Positions 1 through 8,207 of a stretch of DNA of 64,000 bases are shown here, piece by piece; position 1 is the first letter of the stretch; each line of letters begins with the position of its first letter. A model generated the notes under the pieces. The model searched no databases. It saw nothing but the letters and a program-made list of their open reading frames with translations, and was not told the DNA's origin. The DNA is taken from contig NZ_JAQGJM010000012.1 of the NCBI RefSeq assembly GCF_028290625.1, positions 62,001 through 126,000 on the forward strand, read 5' to 3'. The DNA comes from Devosia sp. (GTDB taxonomy: Bacteria > Pseudomonadota > Alphaproteobacteria > Rhizobiales > Devosiaceae). Both the position numbers and the translations under genes were made by a program.

Positions 1-2
1 TC

Positions 3-857
3 GAAGGTCTGGCGGATCCAAGCTCGGGCTTCTTCCGGGTGCTCAACAATGGCGCCCAGCAGGCGGGCAAGGATCTGGGTGTGGACATCAAATACGTCTA
101 TCCGCAGAGCGTCGACCTGGCCTCCTATATCGACCAGATCAATGCCACCATGGCGGCCAAGCCCGATGGCATCCTGATCCTGGGGATCGGCGATCTGGAT
201 GCGGTGGCGAAGGACGCCGTCAGCAAGGGCATCGCGGTGGCCTTCAATCCCGCTCCCAGCGTCAAGGACCAGCCGTTGCGCGATCCCAACGACGTCTATG
301 TATCGCGGGTCGGCGCCGACGAATATGCCGCCGGCCAGATGGCGGCGAACCGCTTCATCGAAAAGGGGGCCAAGTCGCTGATCTGCGTGCAGGAAAGCGT
401 TGGTGACGGCACCCAGACGGCGCGCTGCGCTGGCATGGAACAGATCGCCCAGGAAAAGGGCGTGACCTACGACCATGTCGCCGGCGACCTCGATCCGGGC
501 AAGACCGCCTCGATCACCGAAGCCTATTTGCGCTCGCATCCCGACGTGGACGCCGTTCTGGCGACCGGCCAACCGGCGACGGCCGGCATCGTTGCCGCCA
601 AGAAGGCCGTGGACCGGCCACTGCAGGCCGCCGGCTTCGACGTGAGCCCCGAGCTCGTCGCCATGATCCAGGCGGGCGATCTCGACTTCACCATGGACCA
701 GCAGGGTTGGTGGCGTGGCTATATCTCGGTACTCGAACTGGTCCACTACATTCGCTATGGGCTGGTGCAGTCCAACTACTTCCTGACCGGTCCGCAGATC
801 GTCGACAGCGCCAATGCTGCCGCTGTCGCCGGCCTCGCTGAAGCGGGAGTTCGGTAA
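3..857 (+). CDS. Sugar ABC transporter substrate-binding protein (5' end outside window)
   Basis: Periplasmic binding protein of the type-1 fold (Peripla_BP_4, ribose/fructose group) that would deliver a monosaccharide to the permease and ATPase encoded next. The frame is open from the first complete codon; 284 residues are visible, so roughly 50-60 N-terminal residues including the signal peptide are missing. Family-like stretches are VYVSRVGADEYAAGQ in the middle and MDQQGWWRGY near the C-terminus. The stop lies 2 bases before the GTG of the permease gene, so the genes are co-transcribed. It is the only binding-protein gene in the window not followed by a hairpin. The sugar cannot be read from the sequence. 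Confidence 0.85.
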   Translation, partial: EGLADPSSGFFRVLNNGAQQAGKDLGVDIKYVYPQSVDLASYIDQINATMAAKPDGILILGIGDLDAVAKDAVSKGIAVAFNPAPSVKDQPLRDPNDVYVSRVGADEYAAGQMAANRFIEKGAKSLICVQESVGDGTQTARCAGMEQIAQEKGVTYDHVAGDLDPGKTASITEAYLRSHPDVDAVLATGQPATAGIVAAKKAVDRPLQAAGFDVSPELVAMIQAGDLDFTMDQQGWWRGYISVLELVHYIRYGLVQSNYFLTGPQIVDSANAAAVAGLAEAGVR

Positions 858-859
858 TC

Positions 860-1930
860 GTGGCTGAGGCGACCCCAACCAAATCCGCCCCATCGGGCTC
901 CATGGGCGGGGTTGCCGGCCTGCTTCGGGACGGCTTGCGCCGCCCCGAACTTGCCTCGCTGGCCGGGCTCGTCGTGGCCTTCGCGGTCTTTTCCGTTCTG
1001 CGTCCGGACCTGTTCCTCAGCAACGACAACGGCATCAATGTCGCCAGCCTCGCCGGGCAATACGGCATCGTCGCGGTGGGCGTGACCATCCTGATGATTG
1101 CCGGCCATTTCGACCTCTCGGTCGGCACCGTTGTCGGCCTGACCGGATGGGCGCTTTACTATTTCGGCAATGTGCTCGGCCTGCCGCCCGCGCTGACCCT
1201 GGTTTGCGCCTTGGCGTTCGGCGCCGCACTCGGGGCCATCAACGGCATCATCCAGGTCAAGACTGGGCTGCCGTCGTTCATCATCACGCTGGCGACCTCG
1301 CTGATCTATCGCGGCATCCTGACGATGCAGACCAGCGGCTTCCCGGTCGTGGTGAAATTCCCCGATGAATATACCCAGATCATCGCCGGCAAGCTGCTGT
1401 TCGGCTATCGCATGTCGCTGCTCTGGTTCATCGTGGTGGCGATCCTGGCGACCCTGTTCCTGTTGCGCACGCGCATGGGCAACTGGGCCTTCGCCATCGG
1501 GCAGAACCCGACCGCGGCCAGGAATCTCGGCGTTCCCGTGGCGCGCACGACGGTGACGCTATTCACTCTTTCGGGCTTTACCTCCGCCCTCTCGGGCGTG
1601 ATTGCGGCGGTGCAATATGCCTCGATCGACGCCAATCGCGGTACCGGCTGGGAACTGATCGCCATCGCCATGACGGTGATCGGCGGCACGCTGTTGACCG
1701 GCGGCTATGGCAGCGTGATCGGCACTGTGCTCGGCGCCATCATGTATGCCATGGTCACTAACGGGCTGCTGCTGGTCGGGCTGCAGGGATATTGGGTCAA
1801 CATTTTCCTGGGCGCCGTGGTGCTCGTCGCTGTGCTGATCAATCGCGCCGTGATCACCCGTTTCGTCATGCGCCCCTCCATGCCGCCGCCAGAGGCACCC
1901 AGCCCAGCTTCGAAGGGAGCGGCATCATGA
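860..1930 (+). CDS. Sugar ABC transporter permease (RbsC/FrcC type)
   Basis: Inner-membrane permease of the BPD_transp_2 family, 356 residues, the usual length. It begins with GTG two bases after the preceding stop. A hydrophilic N-terminus of about 30 residues is followed by about eight to ten hydrophobic segments. The family hallmark GHFDLSVG (usually GGIDLSVG) is at residues 82-89. It would form the channel for the sugar bound by the upstream protein. It ends in an ATGA overlap with the ATPase gene, indicating translational coupling. The tail is proline/alanine-rich and probably cytoplasmic. Specificity is not determinable. Confidence 0.88.
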   Translation: MAEATPTKSAPSGSMGGVAGLLRDGLRRPELASLAGLVVAFAVFSVLRPDLFLSNDNGINVASLAGQYGIVAVGVTILMIAGHFDLSVGTVVGLTGWALYYFGNVLGLPPALTLVCALAFGAALGAINGIIQVKTGLPSFIITLATSLIYRGILTMQTSGFPVVVKFPDEYTQIIAGKLLFGYRMSLLWFIVVAILATLFLLRTRMGNWAFAIGQNPTAARNLGVPVARTTVTLFTLSGFTSALSGVIAAVQYASIDANRGTGWELIAIAMTVIGGTLLTGGYGSVIGTVLGAIMYAMVTNGLLLVGLQGYWVNIFLGAVVLVAVLINRAVITRFVMRPSMPPPEAPSPASKGAAS

Positions 1931-2667
1931 GCGCCGCGGTCATCGCCCTGCGCAACGTCACCATGGCGTTCCAGTCGGTCACGGCGCTACGCGACATTTC
2001 CCTCGAGGCCCATGCCGGCAAGGTGCTGGCCCTGCTTGGTGACAATGGCGCGGGCAAGAGCACGCTGATCAAGGTCCTTTCCGGCGTCCACCGACCTACC
2101 GCCGGTAGCGTCGAGGTCGACGGCAAGGCGGTGGTATTCCGCGGCGCCCATGATGCGCGGGCCGCGGGCGTTTCGACCGTGTTCCAGGACCTTGCGGTCT
2201 GCGACCTGATGTCGATCTCGCGCAATATGGTGCTCGGCAACGAGCCGGTGAAGGGCTTTGGGCCGTTCCGCATCTATGACGCCAGGAAGGCCGAGGCCGT
2301 TGCCCGCGAGGCGCTGGCAACGCTGGGCGTGGACCTGCGCCGGCGGTTCAGCGATCCGGCCGCCACGCTGTCGGGCGGACAGAAGCAGGCGGTCGCGATC
2401 GCCCGGGCCATCGCCTATGGCTCGCGCTGCCTGATCCTGGACGAACCGACCGCCGCCCTTGCGGTGCGACAGACCGAACAGGTGCTCGACCAGGTGCGGC
2501 GCGCCCGCGACGCCGGCCAGGCCGTGATCCTGATCATGCATAATCTGGCGCAGGCGCTTTCCGTCGCCGACACAGTCGTGGTGCTGGCCCGCGGGCGGGT
2601 CATGGGGCAGTTTTCAAGCGCCGACGCAGATATCGAGCACATCACCCAGCTCGTGGCGCAGGGCTGA
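1927..2667 (+). CDS. Sugar ABC transporter ATP-binding protein, single-domain (FrcA-like)
   Basis: ATPase of the monosaccharide importer, 246 residues. ATG at 1927 overlaps the permease stop (ATGA) and is preferred to an upstream in-frame start that would lie inside the permease gene. Walker A GDNGAGKS is at residues 38-45, signature LSGGQKQ at 148-154 and Walker B LILDEP at 169-174. RbsA-type importers normally carry two fused ABC domains of about 500 residues; this one has a single domain, as in the FrcA fructose importer group, so it would act as a homodimer. The sugar is unknown. Confidence 0.88.
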   Translation: MSAAVIALRNVTMAFQSVTALRDISLEAHAGKVLALLGDNGAGKSTLIKVLSGVHRPTAGSVEVDGKAVVFRGAHDARAAGVSTVFQDLAVCDLMSISRNMVLGNEPVKGFGPFRIYDARKAEAVAREALATLGVDLRRRFSDPAATLSGGQKQAVAIARAIAYGSRCLILDEPTAALAVRQTEQVLDQVRRARDAGQAVILIMHNLAQALSVADTVVVLARGRVMGQFSSADADIEHITQLVAQG

Positions 2668-2706
2668 CCGGGCCGTTCGCATCGCCATTTCATTAGAGGG
2701 CTTATC

Positions 2707-3498
2707 TTGACAGACTTGGTATCGGGAAGCAGCGCAGCGGCGCGTTTCGACCTTCGTGGCCGTGTGGCGGTCGTCACCGGCGCCTCCAAGGGCATAGGGC
2801 GGGAGCTCGTGATCCTGCTGGCGGAAACCGGCGCCGTAGTCGTGCCCACCGCGCGAACGGATACCGATCTGGCCGCCATCGCGGCGGAAGCCAGGGAGAG
2901 CGGCTACACCGTCCATCCGCGGCTTCTGGATGTGAGCGATGTCGGCTCCATCAATGCCGCGGTCGAGGCAATCACCGCCCAGCATGGCCGCATCGACGTT
3001 CTGGTCAATAATGCCGGGCTGGGCTTTGCCCGTGCGGCGTTCGACGTCAGCGAGGACGATTGGGACGAGATGATGGGCGTGAACCTGCGGGGCATGTTCT
3101 TCATGAGCCAAGCGGTGGCGCGCACCATGGTCGCCGCAGGCAAGGGCGGGCGCATCATCAATATCAGCTCGCAGGGCGGCCTGGTCGCCCTGCCGGATGC
3201 CGCAGTCTACTGCACCAGCAAAGGCGGGGTGAACATGATGACCAAGACGCTCGCCGTCGAATGGGCCAAGCACGACATCACCGTCAATGCCCTGGCGCCG
3301 ACCTTCATCTATACGCCCGGCACCGCCCCGATCCTCGACGAGCCGGCGATGAAGGAGTCGGTGTTGGCCAAGATACCACTCGGCAAATTCGCGCTGACCA
3401 ATGACGTTGCCGGGGCGATCGTCTACCTGGCCTCGGAGGCGGGCAGGATGGTGACCGGAACGGTGCTTGTGATCGATGGAGGATGGACGGCGCAATGA
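2707..3498 (+). CDS. Short-chain dehydrogenase/reductase
   Basis: Classical SDR of 263 residues that would oxidise or reduce a hydroxyl/keto group with NAD(P). The Rossmann motif TGASKGIG is at 24-31, NNAG at 101-104, and the catalytic Ser near 154-155, Tyr168 and Lys172 form the SxnYxxxK set (YCTSK). The start is TTG with GAGGG six bases ahead; no ATG fits better. It sits 39 bases after the sugar ATPase and overlaps the next gene by ATGA, so it is part of the sugar operon and may act on the imported sugar. The substrate is not identifiable. Confidence 0.85.
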   Translation: MTDLVSGSSAAARFDLRGRVAVVTGASKGIGRELVILLAETGAVVVPTARTDTDLAAIAAEARESGYTVHPRLLDVSDVGSINAAVEAITAQHGRIDVLVNNAGLGFARAAFDVSEDDWDEMMGVNLRGMFFMSQAVARTMVAAGKGGRIINISSQGGLVALPDAAVYCTSKGGVNMMTKTLAVEWAKHDITVNALAPTFIYTPGTAPILDEPAMKESVLAKIPLGKFALTNDVAGAIVYLASEAGRMVTGTVLVIDGGWTAQ

Positions 3499-4283
3499 GC
3501 AACAAGATGCATCTGACAGCCGAGGGATGCTCGGCCTCCTTCGATCCCGAGGATGGCGGGCGGCTGACGTCGTTCCGCGTGGGCGAGCATGAACTGATGG
3601 TGCAGCACGGCGCGGACGTGTTCCATTTCGGCAGTTTCGTGATGGCCCCCTGGGTCGGCAGGTTGCGCAATGCGCAGTTGAATTGGGAGGGCAATAGCTA
3701 TCCGTTCGTGGCGAATAATGGCCCCAATGCCTTGCATGGCCTGGTCACGGAAAAGCCCTGGCAGGTGACCGGAGATGGCGAGATGAGCATCGAGCTCGGC
3801 GCGCTATGGCCCTGGCCGTGCCGGGTGGTGCAGCGGACGCAGCTCAGCGCTGGACGCGCTGATTTCCAGATCGAGGTTCATGCCCGCGAGCGGATGCCGG
3901 TGGCTATCGGCTGGCACCCCTGGTTCGTGCGGCGTCTCGCCGGCACGCCCGCTTCGGCGGAGTTGCAGCTCGATGTGCAGCCGGGCACGATGTGGGCCAA
4001 TGACGAGAGCGGCCTGCCGAGCGGCGCCATGACTGCCCCGGCGCCGCGGCCCTGGGACTATTGCTTCCGCGATCTGCGTGCCGATCCGGTCGTGCGCTGG
4101 CCGGGCGAGCTGGAGCTGACGGTCAGTTCGGACTGCCAGGACTGGATCATCTACGACATGGAGGAGGCCGGGGTCTGTATCGAGCCTTGGACCGCGCCGC
4201 CAAATTCGATCAACATGCCAAATCCCAAGGTCATCGGCCCGGGCGCGCCCCTGACCGCCAGCATGACCTGGACCTGGCGGTAA
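3495..4283 (+). CDS. Aldose 1-epimerase family protein
   Basis: A 262-residue beta-sandwich epimerase of the galactose mutarotase superfamily. These enzymes interconvert alpha and beta anomers of sugars or act on related carbohydrates. Family marks seen are NALHG (candidate catalytic His) and GWHPWF (second His), and a Glu in the C-terminal CIEPW where the catalytic base normally lies. The start overlaps the SDR stop (ATGA), so it is the last gene of the sugar operon. At 262 residues it is shorter than GalM (about 340), as for the YihR-like or YeaD-like subgroups. Assignment to the superfamily is firm; the sugar is not. Confidence 0.8.
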   Translation: MSNKMHLTAEGCSASFDPEDGGRLTSFRVGEHELMVQHGADVFHFGSFVMAPWVGRLRNAQLNWEGNSYPFVANNGPNALHGLVTEKPWQVTGDGEMSIELGALWPWPCRVVQRTQLSAGRADFQIEVHARERMPVAIGWHPWFVRRLAGTPASAELQLDVQPGTMWANDESGLPSGAMTAPAPRPWDYCFRDLRADPVVRWPGELELTVSSDCQDWIIYDMEEAGVCIEPWTAPPNSINMPNPKVIGPGAPLTASMTWTWR

Positions 4284-4397
4284 CGGCAGCCCCCTACCGG
4301 TCGTGAGAAAGCCGAACGCTCGCTATTTGCGTCGCGGCGCGGACGTCGCGTGTCTCCGCTCGGCGTTTCGCGCCGCAATTTTCAAAAACGCCTCTTC

Positions 4398-4429
4398 CCG
4401 TCATTTGAGTGTCACCCGCCGCGTCTAGT
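4398..4429 (+). promoter_or_regulatory. Pho box and -10 element upstream of phnF
   Basis: Two direct 7-base repeats with 11-base periodicity, CCGTCAT (4398-4404) and GTGTCAC (4409-4415), each match 6 of 7 positions of the PhoB half-site CTGTCAT/CTGTCAC. Nine bases downstream lies TCTAGT (4424-4429), a 4/6 match to a -10 box at the distance expected for a PhoB-activated promoter. This is the signature of induction by phosphate starvation and fits the phosphonate genes that follow. Transcription would start near 4436. A longer reading of phnF from the GTG at 4409 would begin inside this box, which argues against that start. Confidence 0.6.
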
Positions 4430-4434
4430 TTCCA

Positions 4435-4450
4435 ACTCATCCGAATGAGT
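4435..4450. promoter_or_regulatory. Candidate PhnF operator (inverted repeat)
   Basis: The 16-base inverted repeat ACTCAT-CCGA-ATGAGT lies just downstream of the proposed -10 box and overlaps the likely start codon of phnF. A 13/16 copy with the core CGAATGAGT occurs at 10937-10952, at the end of phnM and ahead of phnC. Two copies placed before the two transcription units of one phosphonate locus suggest the binding site of the locus-encoded GntR repressor PhnF. That PhnF binds here is an inference. Confidence 0.5.
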
Positions 4451-5218
4451 GAAGCGGGCGTTATGCATAGTCGTGGACAGTCGTGGGAAACCACGCGGGA
4501 CAGAATTAGCGCGGAAATCGCTGCCGGTCATCTGGCGCCGGACGCACAGCTGCCGTCCGAGCCCGAACTCTGCCTGCTCTACAATACCAGACGGCATTCG
4601 CTGCGCCGCGCCCTGGCTGCGCTGGTGGCGGAAGGCAAGCTGCGTGTCGAGCACGGTCGCGGCACCTTCGTCGAGCGCGCGCCGCTGATCAATTATGTCG
4701 TCGGCCCACGCACCCGGTTCCGCGAAAACCTGATGGCGCAAGGCCTGACCGGTTCCGGCCAGGCCATTTCGGAAATGCAGATACCGGCCAGCCCGCGCGT
4801 GGCCGCCGCGCTCAAGCTGGCGCCGGATGCTCTGGTGACGGCGCGGTCCTGGCGCGGCTTTGCCAATGACCTGCCGATCAGCCTGGGCTGGACCTATCAC
4901 GACGTCGAGCGCTTTCCCGATATCTCGGAGCGCCGCAAGACTACCCCTTCGCTCACCGCGATCTACAAGACCTATGGCATCGAGGATTATCGCCGGCAGA
5001 GCACGACGATTTTCACCCGCATCGCCAATGAGCACGAGACCTCGTTGCTGATGATGCGGCCGGGCCAGTCGGTGCTGATCGTGCAAAAGACCGACGTGGA
5101 CATGAATGGCGCGCCCATCGGTTTTTCCGAGGCGGCCTGGGCCGGTGATCGCGTGCAATTCACCTTCGAGAATGCCGAAGCCCGCGGCATGCCGAGCGAA
5201 AGGACCGACGATGTTTAA
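4445..5218 (+). CDS. phnF: Phosphonate metabolism GntR-family regulator PhnF
   Basis: Transcription factor of the HutC/GntR subfamily, 257 residues. An N-terminal winged helix (about residues 10-75, including LPSEPEL and HGRGTFVE) is followed by a C-terminal UTRA ligand-sensing domain. It heads phnGHIJKLM and overlaps phnG by 8 bases, as PhnF regulators usually do. Start choice: GTG at 4409 lies in the Pho box and ATG at 4445 lies in the inverted repeat and almost at the predicted transcript start; ATG at 4463 is also possible and would leave a short leader. Probably represses the locus and its own gene; the effector is unknown. Confidence 0.85.
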   Translation: MSEAGVMHSRGQSWETTRDRISAEIAAGHLAPDAQLPSEPELCLLYNTRRHSLRRALAALVAEGKLRVEHGRGTFVERAPLINYVVGPRTRFRENLMAQGLTGSGQAISEMQIPASPRVAAALKLAPDALVTARSWRGFANDLPISLGWTYHDVERFPDISERRKTTPSLTAIYKTYGIEDYRRQSTTIFTRIANEHETSLLMMRPGQSVLIVQKTDVDMNGAPIGFSEAAWAGDRVQFTFENAEARGMPSERTDDV

Positions 5219-5666
5219 CGAAGCGAATGGCGGCAACGGGCAGGATCGGCCCGGCCATGGCGATGCCCTCAGCCTGCTGGCGCGGGCACGGCCGGAGCGG
5301 CTCAAGGCGCTGGCCGAGGGCCTGCTGGATGGGCTGGGCGAGATCACGGTGATCGCCAACCGCACCGGTCTGGTCATGGTGCCGATGCGCGACACGGTCG
5401 AGAATGTCGATTTTCACCTCGGTGAAGTGCTGGTGAGCGAGGCCCACATCGCCGACGCCACGGGCCGCATTGGCTACGGCATGATCACCGGCCGCGATCT
5501 TGAACGCGCCATGGCGATGGCCGTGGTCGACCTTGCGCTGGCCGCAGAACCGAACGCGGACGCAATCCAGGGTTTCATCGAAACCGAGCGGATGCATCTG
5601 GCCGAACTCGATGCGGAGCGCATGCGCCGGGTCGAGGCGACGCGCGTCGAAATGGAGACTTTCTGA
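5211..5666 (+). CDS. phnG: C-P lyase complex subunit PhnG
   Basis: Small subunit of the PhnGHIJ core, 151 residues, a normal length. With PhnH, PhnI and PhnL it displaces adenine of ATP by the phosphonate to give alpha-D-ribose-1-phosphonate 5-triphosphate. Recognisable are TGLVMVPMRDT, FHLGEVLVSEA and the more conserved GRIGYGMITGRD segment. The middle section (GEVLVSEA) looks closer to the divergent PhnG group than to the E. coli protein, a judgement from memory of the family. It overlaps phnF by 8 bases and shares its last base with the first base of phnH. Confidence 0.85.
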   Translation: MFNEANGGNGQDRPGHGDALSLLARARPERLKALAEGLLDGLGEITVIANRTGLVMVPMRDTVENVDFHLGEVLVSEAHIADATGRIGYGMITGRDLERAMAMAVVDLALAAEPNADAIQGFIETERMHLAELDAERMRRVEATRVEMETF

Positions 5667-6205
5667 TGCTGACCGTAGCCGCTCCCGACGCCGCCGAAGC
5701 GCGGTGCAATGCCACTTTCGAAGCGCTGATGTGGTCGATGGCCCGCCCCGGCGAGGTGCGCGAGCTGCCCGAACCGGGCCTGGCGCCGATCGTCGAGGCC
5801 CTGATCGACCGCGAATGCGCGGCCTATACCGATAGCGTCGAGTTGGCGTCGATGATCGCCGACACCGGCGCGGTACTGGCCGTAGACCTGGCGATGGCCG
5901 ATCATCTGTTTCTTGGCGAATTAACCGGGGCGGCCTCCGAGCTGGACGCCATCCGCTGCGGCAGCGCGCTCTATCCCGACGACGGCGCCACGCTGGTGGC
6001 ACAGGTCGCCCATGGCGCCGGCCAGCGGCTGCGCTTCACCGGCCCCGGCATCGACGGCGCCCGCGACATGATGATCGCTCTTCCCCCCGAATTCTGGGCC
6101 ATGCGGGCACGGCTTTGCGCCTATCCCGAAGGGTTCGACCTGCTGCTCGTCGATGGCCAAGCGGTCATCGGCATTCCCCGTTCGACCCAGATAGAGGTGC
6201 TCTGA
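5666..6205 (+). CDS. phnH: C-P lyase complex subunit PhnH
   Basis: Dimeric subunit of the PhnGHIJ core complex, 179 residues against about 190 in E. coli. The N-terminal pattern NATFEALMWSMARPGEV matches the family's characteristic FR..L.AMSRPG region. It has a PLP-transferase-like fold without cofactor in known structures. TGATG overlaps link it to phnG before it and phnI after it, so it is translated in fixed ratio with them. No missing segments are visible. Confidence 0.85.
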   Translation: MLTVAAPDAAEARCNATFEALMWSMARPGEVRELPEPGLAPIVEALIDRECAAYTDSVELASMIADTGAVLAVDLAMADHLFLGELTGAASELDAIRCGSALYPDDGATLVAQVAHGAGQRLRFTGPGIDGARDMMIALPPEFWAMRARLCAYPEGFDLLLVDGQAVIGIPRSTQIEVL

Positions 6206-7296
6206 TGGCCTATGTGGCAACCCGCGGTGGCGAAAAGGCCATCGACCAGGCCGAGCGCCTGTTCCGCCAGGACCTGGGCACCATCGACGCCGCGCGCGTT
6301 GCTTCTATCCAGCAATCCATGCCCTATCTGGTCGATCGCGTGATGGGCGAAGCCTCGCTCTACAGTGAAGAACTGGCCGCCCTGGCGCTGGCCCAGACCG
6401 GCGGCGAACTTTCCGAAGCCGTGCTGGTCTTGCGCGCCTGGCGCACCACCCAGCCGCGCCTCGCCGTGGCAGCGCCGGTGCGGCAGGATGACCTTCTCAC
6501 CCAACGCCGCATCTCGGCCGCCTTCAAGGATATTCCTGGCGGTCAGATTCTCGGGCCGACGCTGGATTATTCCCATCGCCTGCTGGCAACCGACGTGCTC
6601 GAAGGCAAGCCCTACACTCCGCCCGCGGTCGAGGCGGCAGCGACGCCTGCGCCGGCCCGGCAGCCGTCGCTCGCCGATTGGCAGCGGCAACAGGGCCTGG
6701 TGGCGCCTGCCACCGAGCCGACCATTGCGCCCGACGACATCCCCGATCTTACCCGCGAACCGCTATTGTTCCCTGCCTCGCGTGCACACCGGCTGCAAAG
6801 CCTGGCACGCGCGGAAACCGGCGGCGTGCTGGCCCTCGGATATGCGGCCATGCGCGGCTATGGCAACGCCCATCCCACGGTCAACGAACTGCGCCTCGCC
6901 GAAGCCGAAGTGGTGGTCCGCCACCCAAACGGCACGCCGTTCTCGGCAGGCAGGGTGCGGGTCAGCCAGGCCGAAGTGACGTCCAAGGAAAAGGGCGGCT
7001 ATCTGGAGCTGGGCTTTGCCGCGACCTTCGGCTGGAACGAGGTCAAGGTGATCGCCGCCGCGACGCTCGATCTCAATTCGGCAGAAGCGCCGGTCGGCTC
7101 GCCCGTGCACGAGGAATTCTACCTCTATCACACGGAGCCAGTCGAAGCCTCCGGCTTCTGCATCCACTTCAAGCTGCCCCATTATGTGACCTTCCAGTCC
7201 GTACTCGACGCCATGCGCGATGCGAAGGCCAAGGCCGCATCCGCCCAGCCTGCGCCGGAAGCCGCAACCGAACGCCAGACGGAGCCCGCAGAATGA
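6205..7296 (+). CDS. phnI: C-P lyase complex subunit PhnI
   Basis: Largest core subunit, 363 residues (E. coli about 354). PhnI alone is a purine-nucleoside triphosphate nucleosidase and in the complex catalyses the displacement of adenine by phosphonate. The start MAYVATRGGEKAI is family-typical and overlaps phnH (TGATG); a longer frame upstream lies inside phnH. The C-terminal GFCIHFKLPHYVTFQ keeps the conserved histidine pair that in E. coli sits near the PhnI-PhnJ interface and active site. Residues about 140-180 are alanine/proline-rich and look like a linker. It appears functional, in contrast to the neighbouring PhnJ. Confidence 0.9.
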   Translation: MAYVATRGGEKAIDQAERLFRQDLGTIDAARVASIQQSMPYLVDRVMGEASLYSEELAALALAQTGGELSEAVLVLRAWRTTQPRLAVAAPVRQDDLLTQRRISAAFKDIPGGQILGPTLDYSHRLLATDVLEGKPYTPPAVEAAATPAPARQPSLADWQRQQGLVAPATEPTIAPDDIPDLTREPLLFPASRAHRLQSLARAETGGVLALGYAAMRGYGNAHPTVNELRLAEAEVVVRHPNGTPFSAGRVRVSQAEVTSKEKGGYLELGFAATFGWNEVKVIAAATLDLNSAEAPVGSPVHEEFYLYHTEPVEASGFCIHFKLPHYVTFQSVLDAMRDAKAKAASAQPAPEAATERQTEPAE

Positions 7297-8207
7297 GCCT
7301 TTCCGCACTCACCAAGCCCTGGGCCGCGACCAGCTATGGCTTTCTCGACGCCTCCGCCAAGCGCGAACTGCGCCGCAAGATGCTCAAGGCCATCGCCGTG
7401 CCCGGCTGCCAGATGCCCTATGCCAGCCGCGAAGTGCCGATGGCGCGCGGCTGGGGCACGGGTGGACTGCAGGTCACGCTGACGCTGGTCAATCCGGCCT
7501 CGACGATCAAGGTCATCGACCAGGGCGCCGATGACGGTGTCAACGCCGCCTCGATCCGCCGCTTCATCAGCCGCGTCTCGGGCGCCACCGAAACCTGGGA
7601 TACCCTCGGGGCCTCCATCATCCAGTCGCGCCATCGCGTGCCCGAGGAAACCCTCGGCGCCGACCAGATTCTCGTGCTGCAGGTGCCCAATCCGGAACCT
7701 TTGCGCGGCGTTGAACCCAATATGTCGATCGCCCGGCAGATGCATGCCGATGCCGACTACGGCCGGCTGTGGCTGACGCTTTACGAGCAGATCGTTCGCA
7801 AGGGCCGCATCATGCAGGGCGCCGCCTATCCGAGCCTGGTCAATGGCCGCCACGTGATGACGCCATCGCCGATTCCGCGCTGGGACGTGCCCAAGCTGCA
7901 CATGGCCAAGCACCTGACGTTCCTTTCGGCTGGCCGCGAAAAGCGCCTGCATGCCGTACCGCCCTATACCCGCGTCGAGCCGCTGGTCTTCTCCGATCGG
8001 CCCTACCGGGTCGAAGATCACGCCGATCTGGTCTGCCGCCGCTCGGGCATATCGGGCTATTTCATGAACGAGATTCCGCAGGATCACGGCGGTTCGGCCT
8101 TCGAAGTGTCCGACAGCAATCTGGGCATCAAGGCCATCCGCCGGGCTGAGGGCGAACCAGTGGAAATCGGCGCTACCTGGTATCAGGACGGGGAGTTTTC
8201 GGCATGA
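7293..8207 (+). CDS. phnJ: PhnJ homologue without the radical-SAM cysteines
   Basis: Homologue of the C-P lyase subunit that cleaves the carbon-phosphorus bond by radical SAM chemistry, 304 residues (E. coli 281). Homology is clear along the whole length: GWGTGG, KVIDQGADD, SRHRVPE, PSPIPRW, GREKR. The glycyl-radical glycine is kept (Gly38, matching E. coli Gly32) and so is the histidine of RHR. With a constant offset of six, E. coli Cys241, Cys244, Cys266 and the catalytic Cys272 correspond to Val247, Arg250, Val272 and Gly278. Only Cys39 and Cys248 occur in the whole protein, so a three-cysteine [4Fe-4S] site cannot form. The frame is intact and overlaps both neighbours (ATGA), so decay by frameshift is unlikely. 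Confidence 0.9.
   Translation: MSLSALTKPWAATSYGFLDASAKRELRRKMLKAIAVPGCQMPYASREVPMARGWGTGGLQVTLTLVNPASTIKVIDQGADDGVNAASIRRFISRVSGATETWDTLGASIIQSRHRVPEETLGADQILVLQVPNPEPLRGVEPNMSIARQMHADADYGRLWLTLYEQIVRKGRIMQGAAYPSLVNGRHVMTPSPIPRWDVPKLHMAKHLTFLSAGREKRLHAVPPYTRVEPLVFSDRPYRVEDHADLVCRRSGISGYFMNEIPQDHGGSAFEVSDSNLGIKAIRRAEGEPVEIGATWYQDGEFSA

Noticed and set aside
4409..4444. Longer phnF start at GTG 4409
   Set aside because: It lies within the Pho box and upstream of the predicted transcript start.
7769..8149. Open frame in phnJ that might hide a frameshifted cysteine region
   Set aside because: It contains no cysteines in the CxxC pattern, and the true frame keeps homology (VSDS) through the end, so a double frameshift is not supported.
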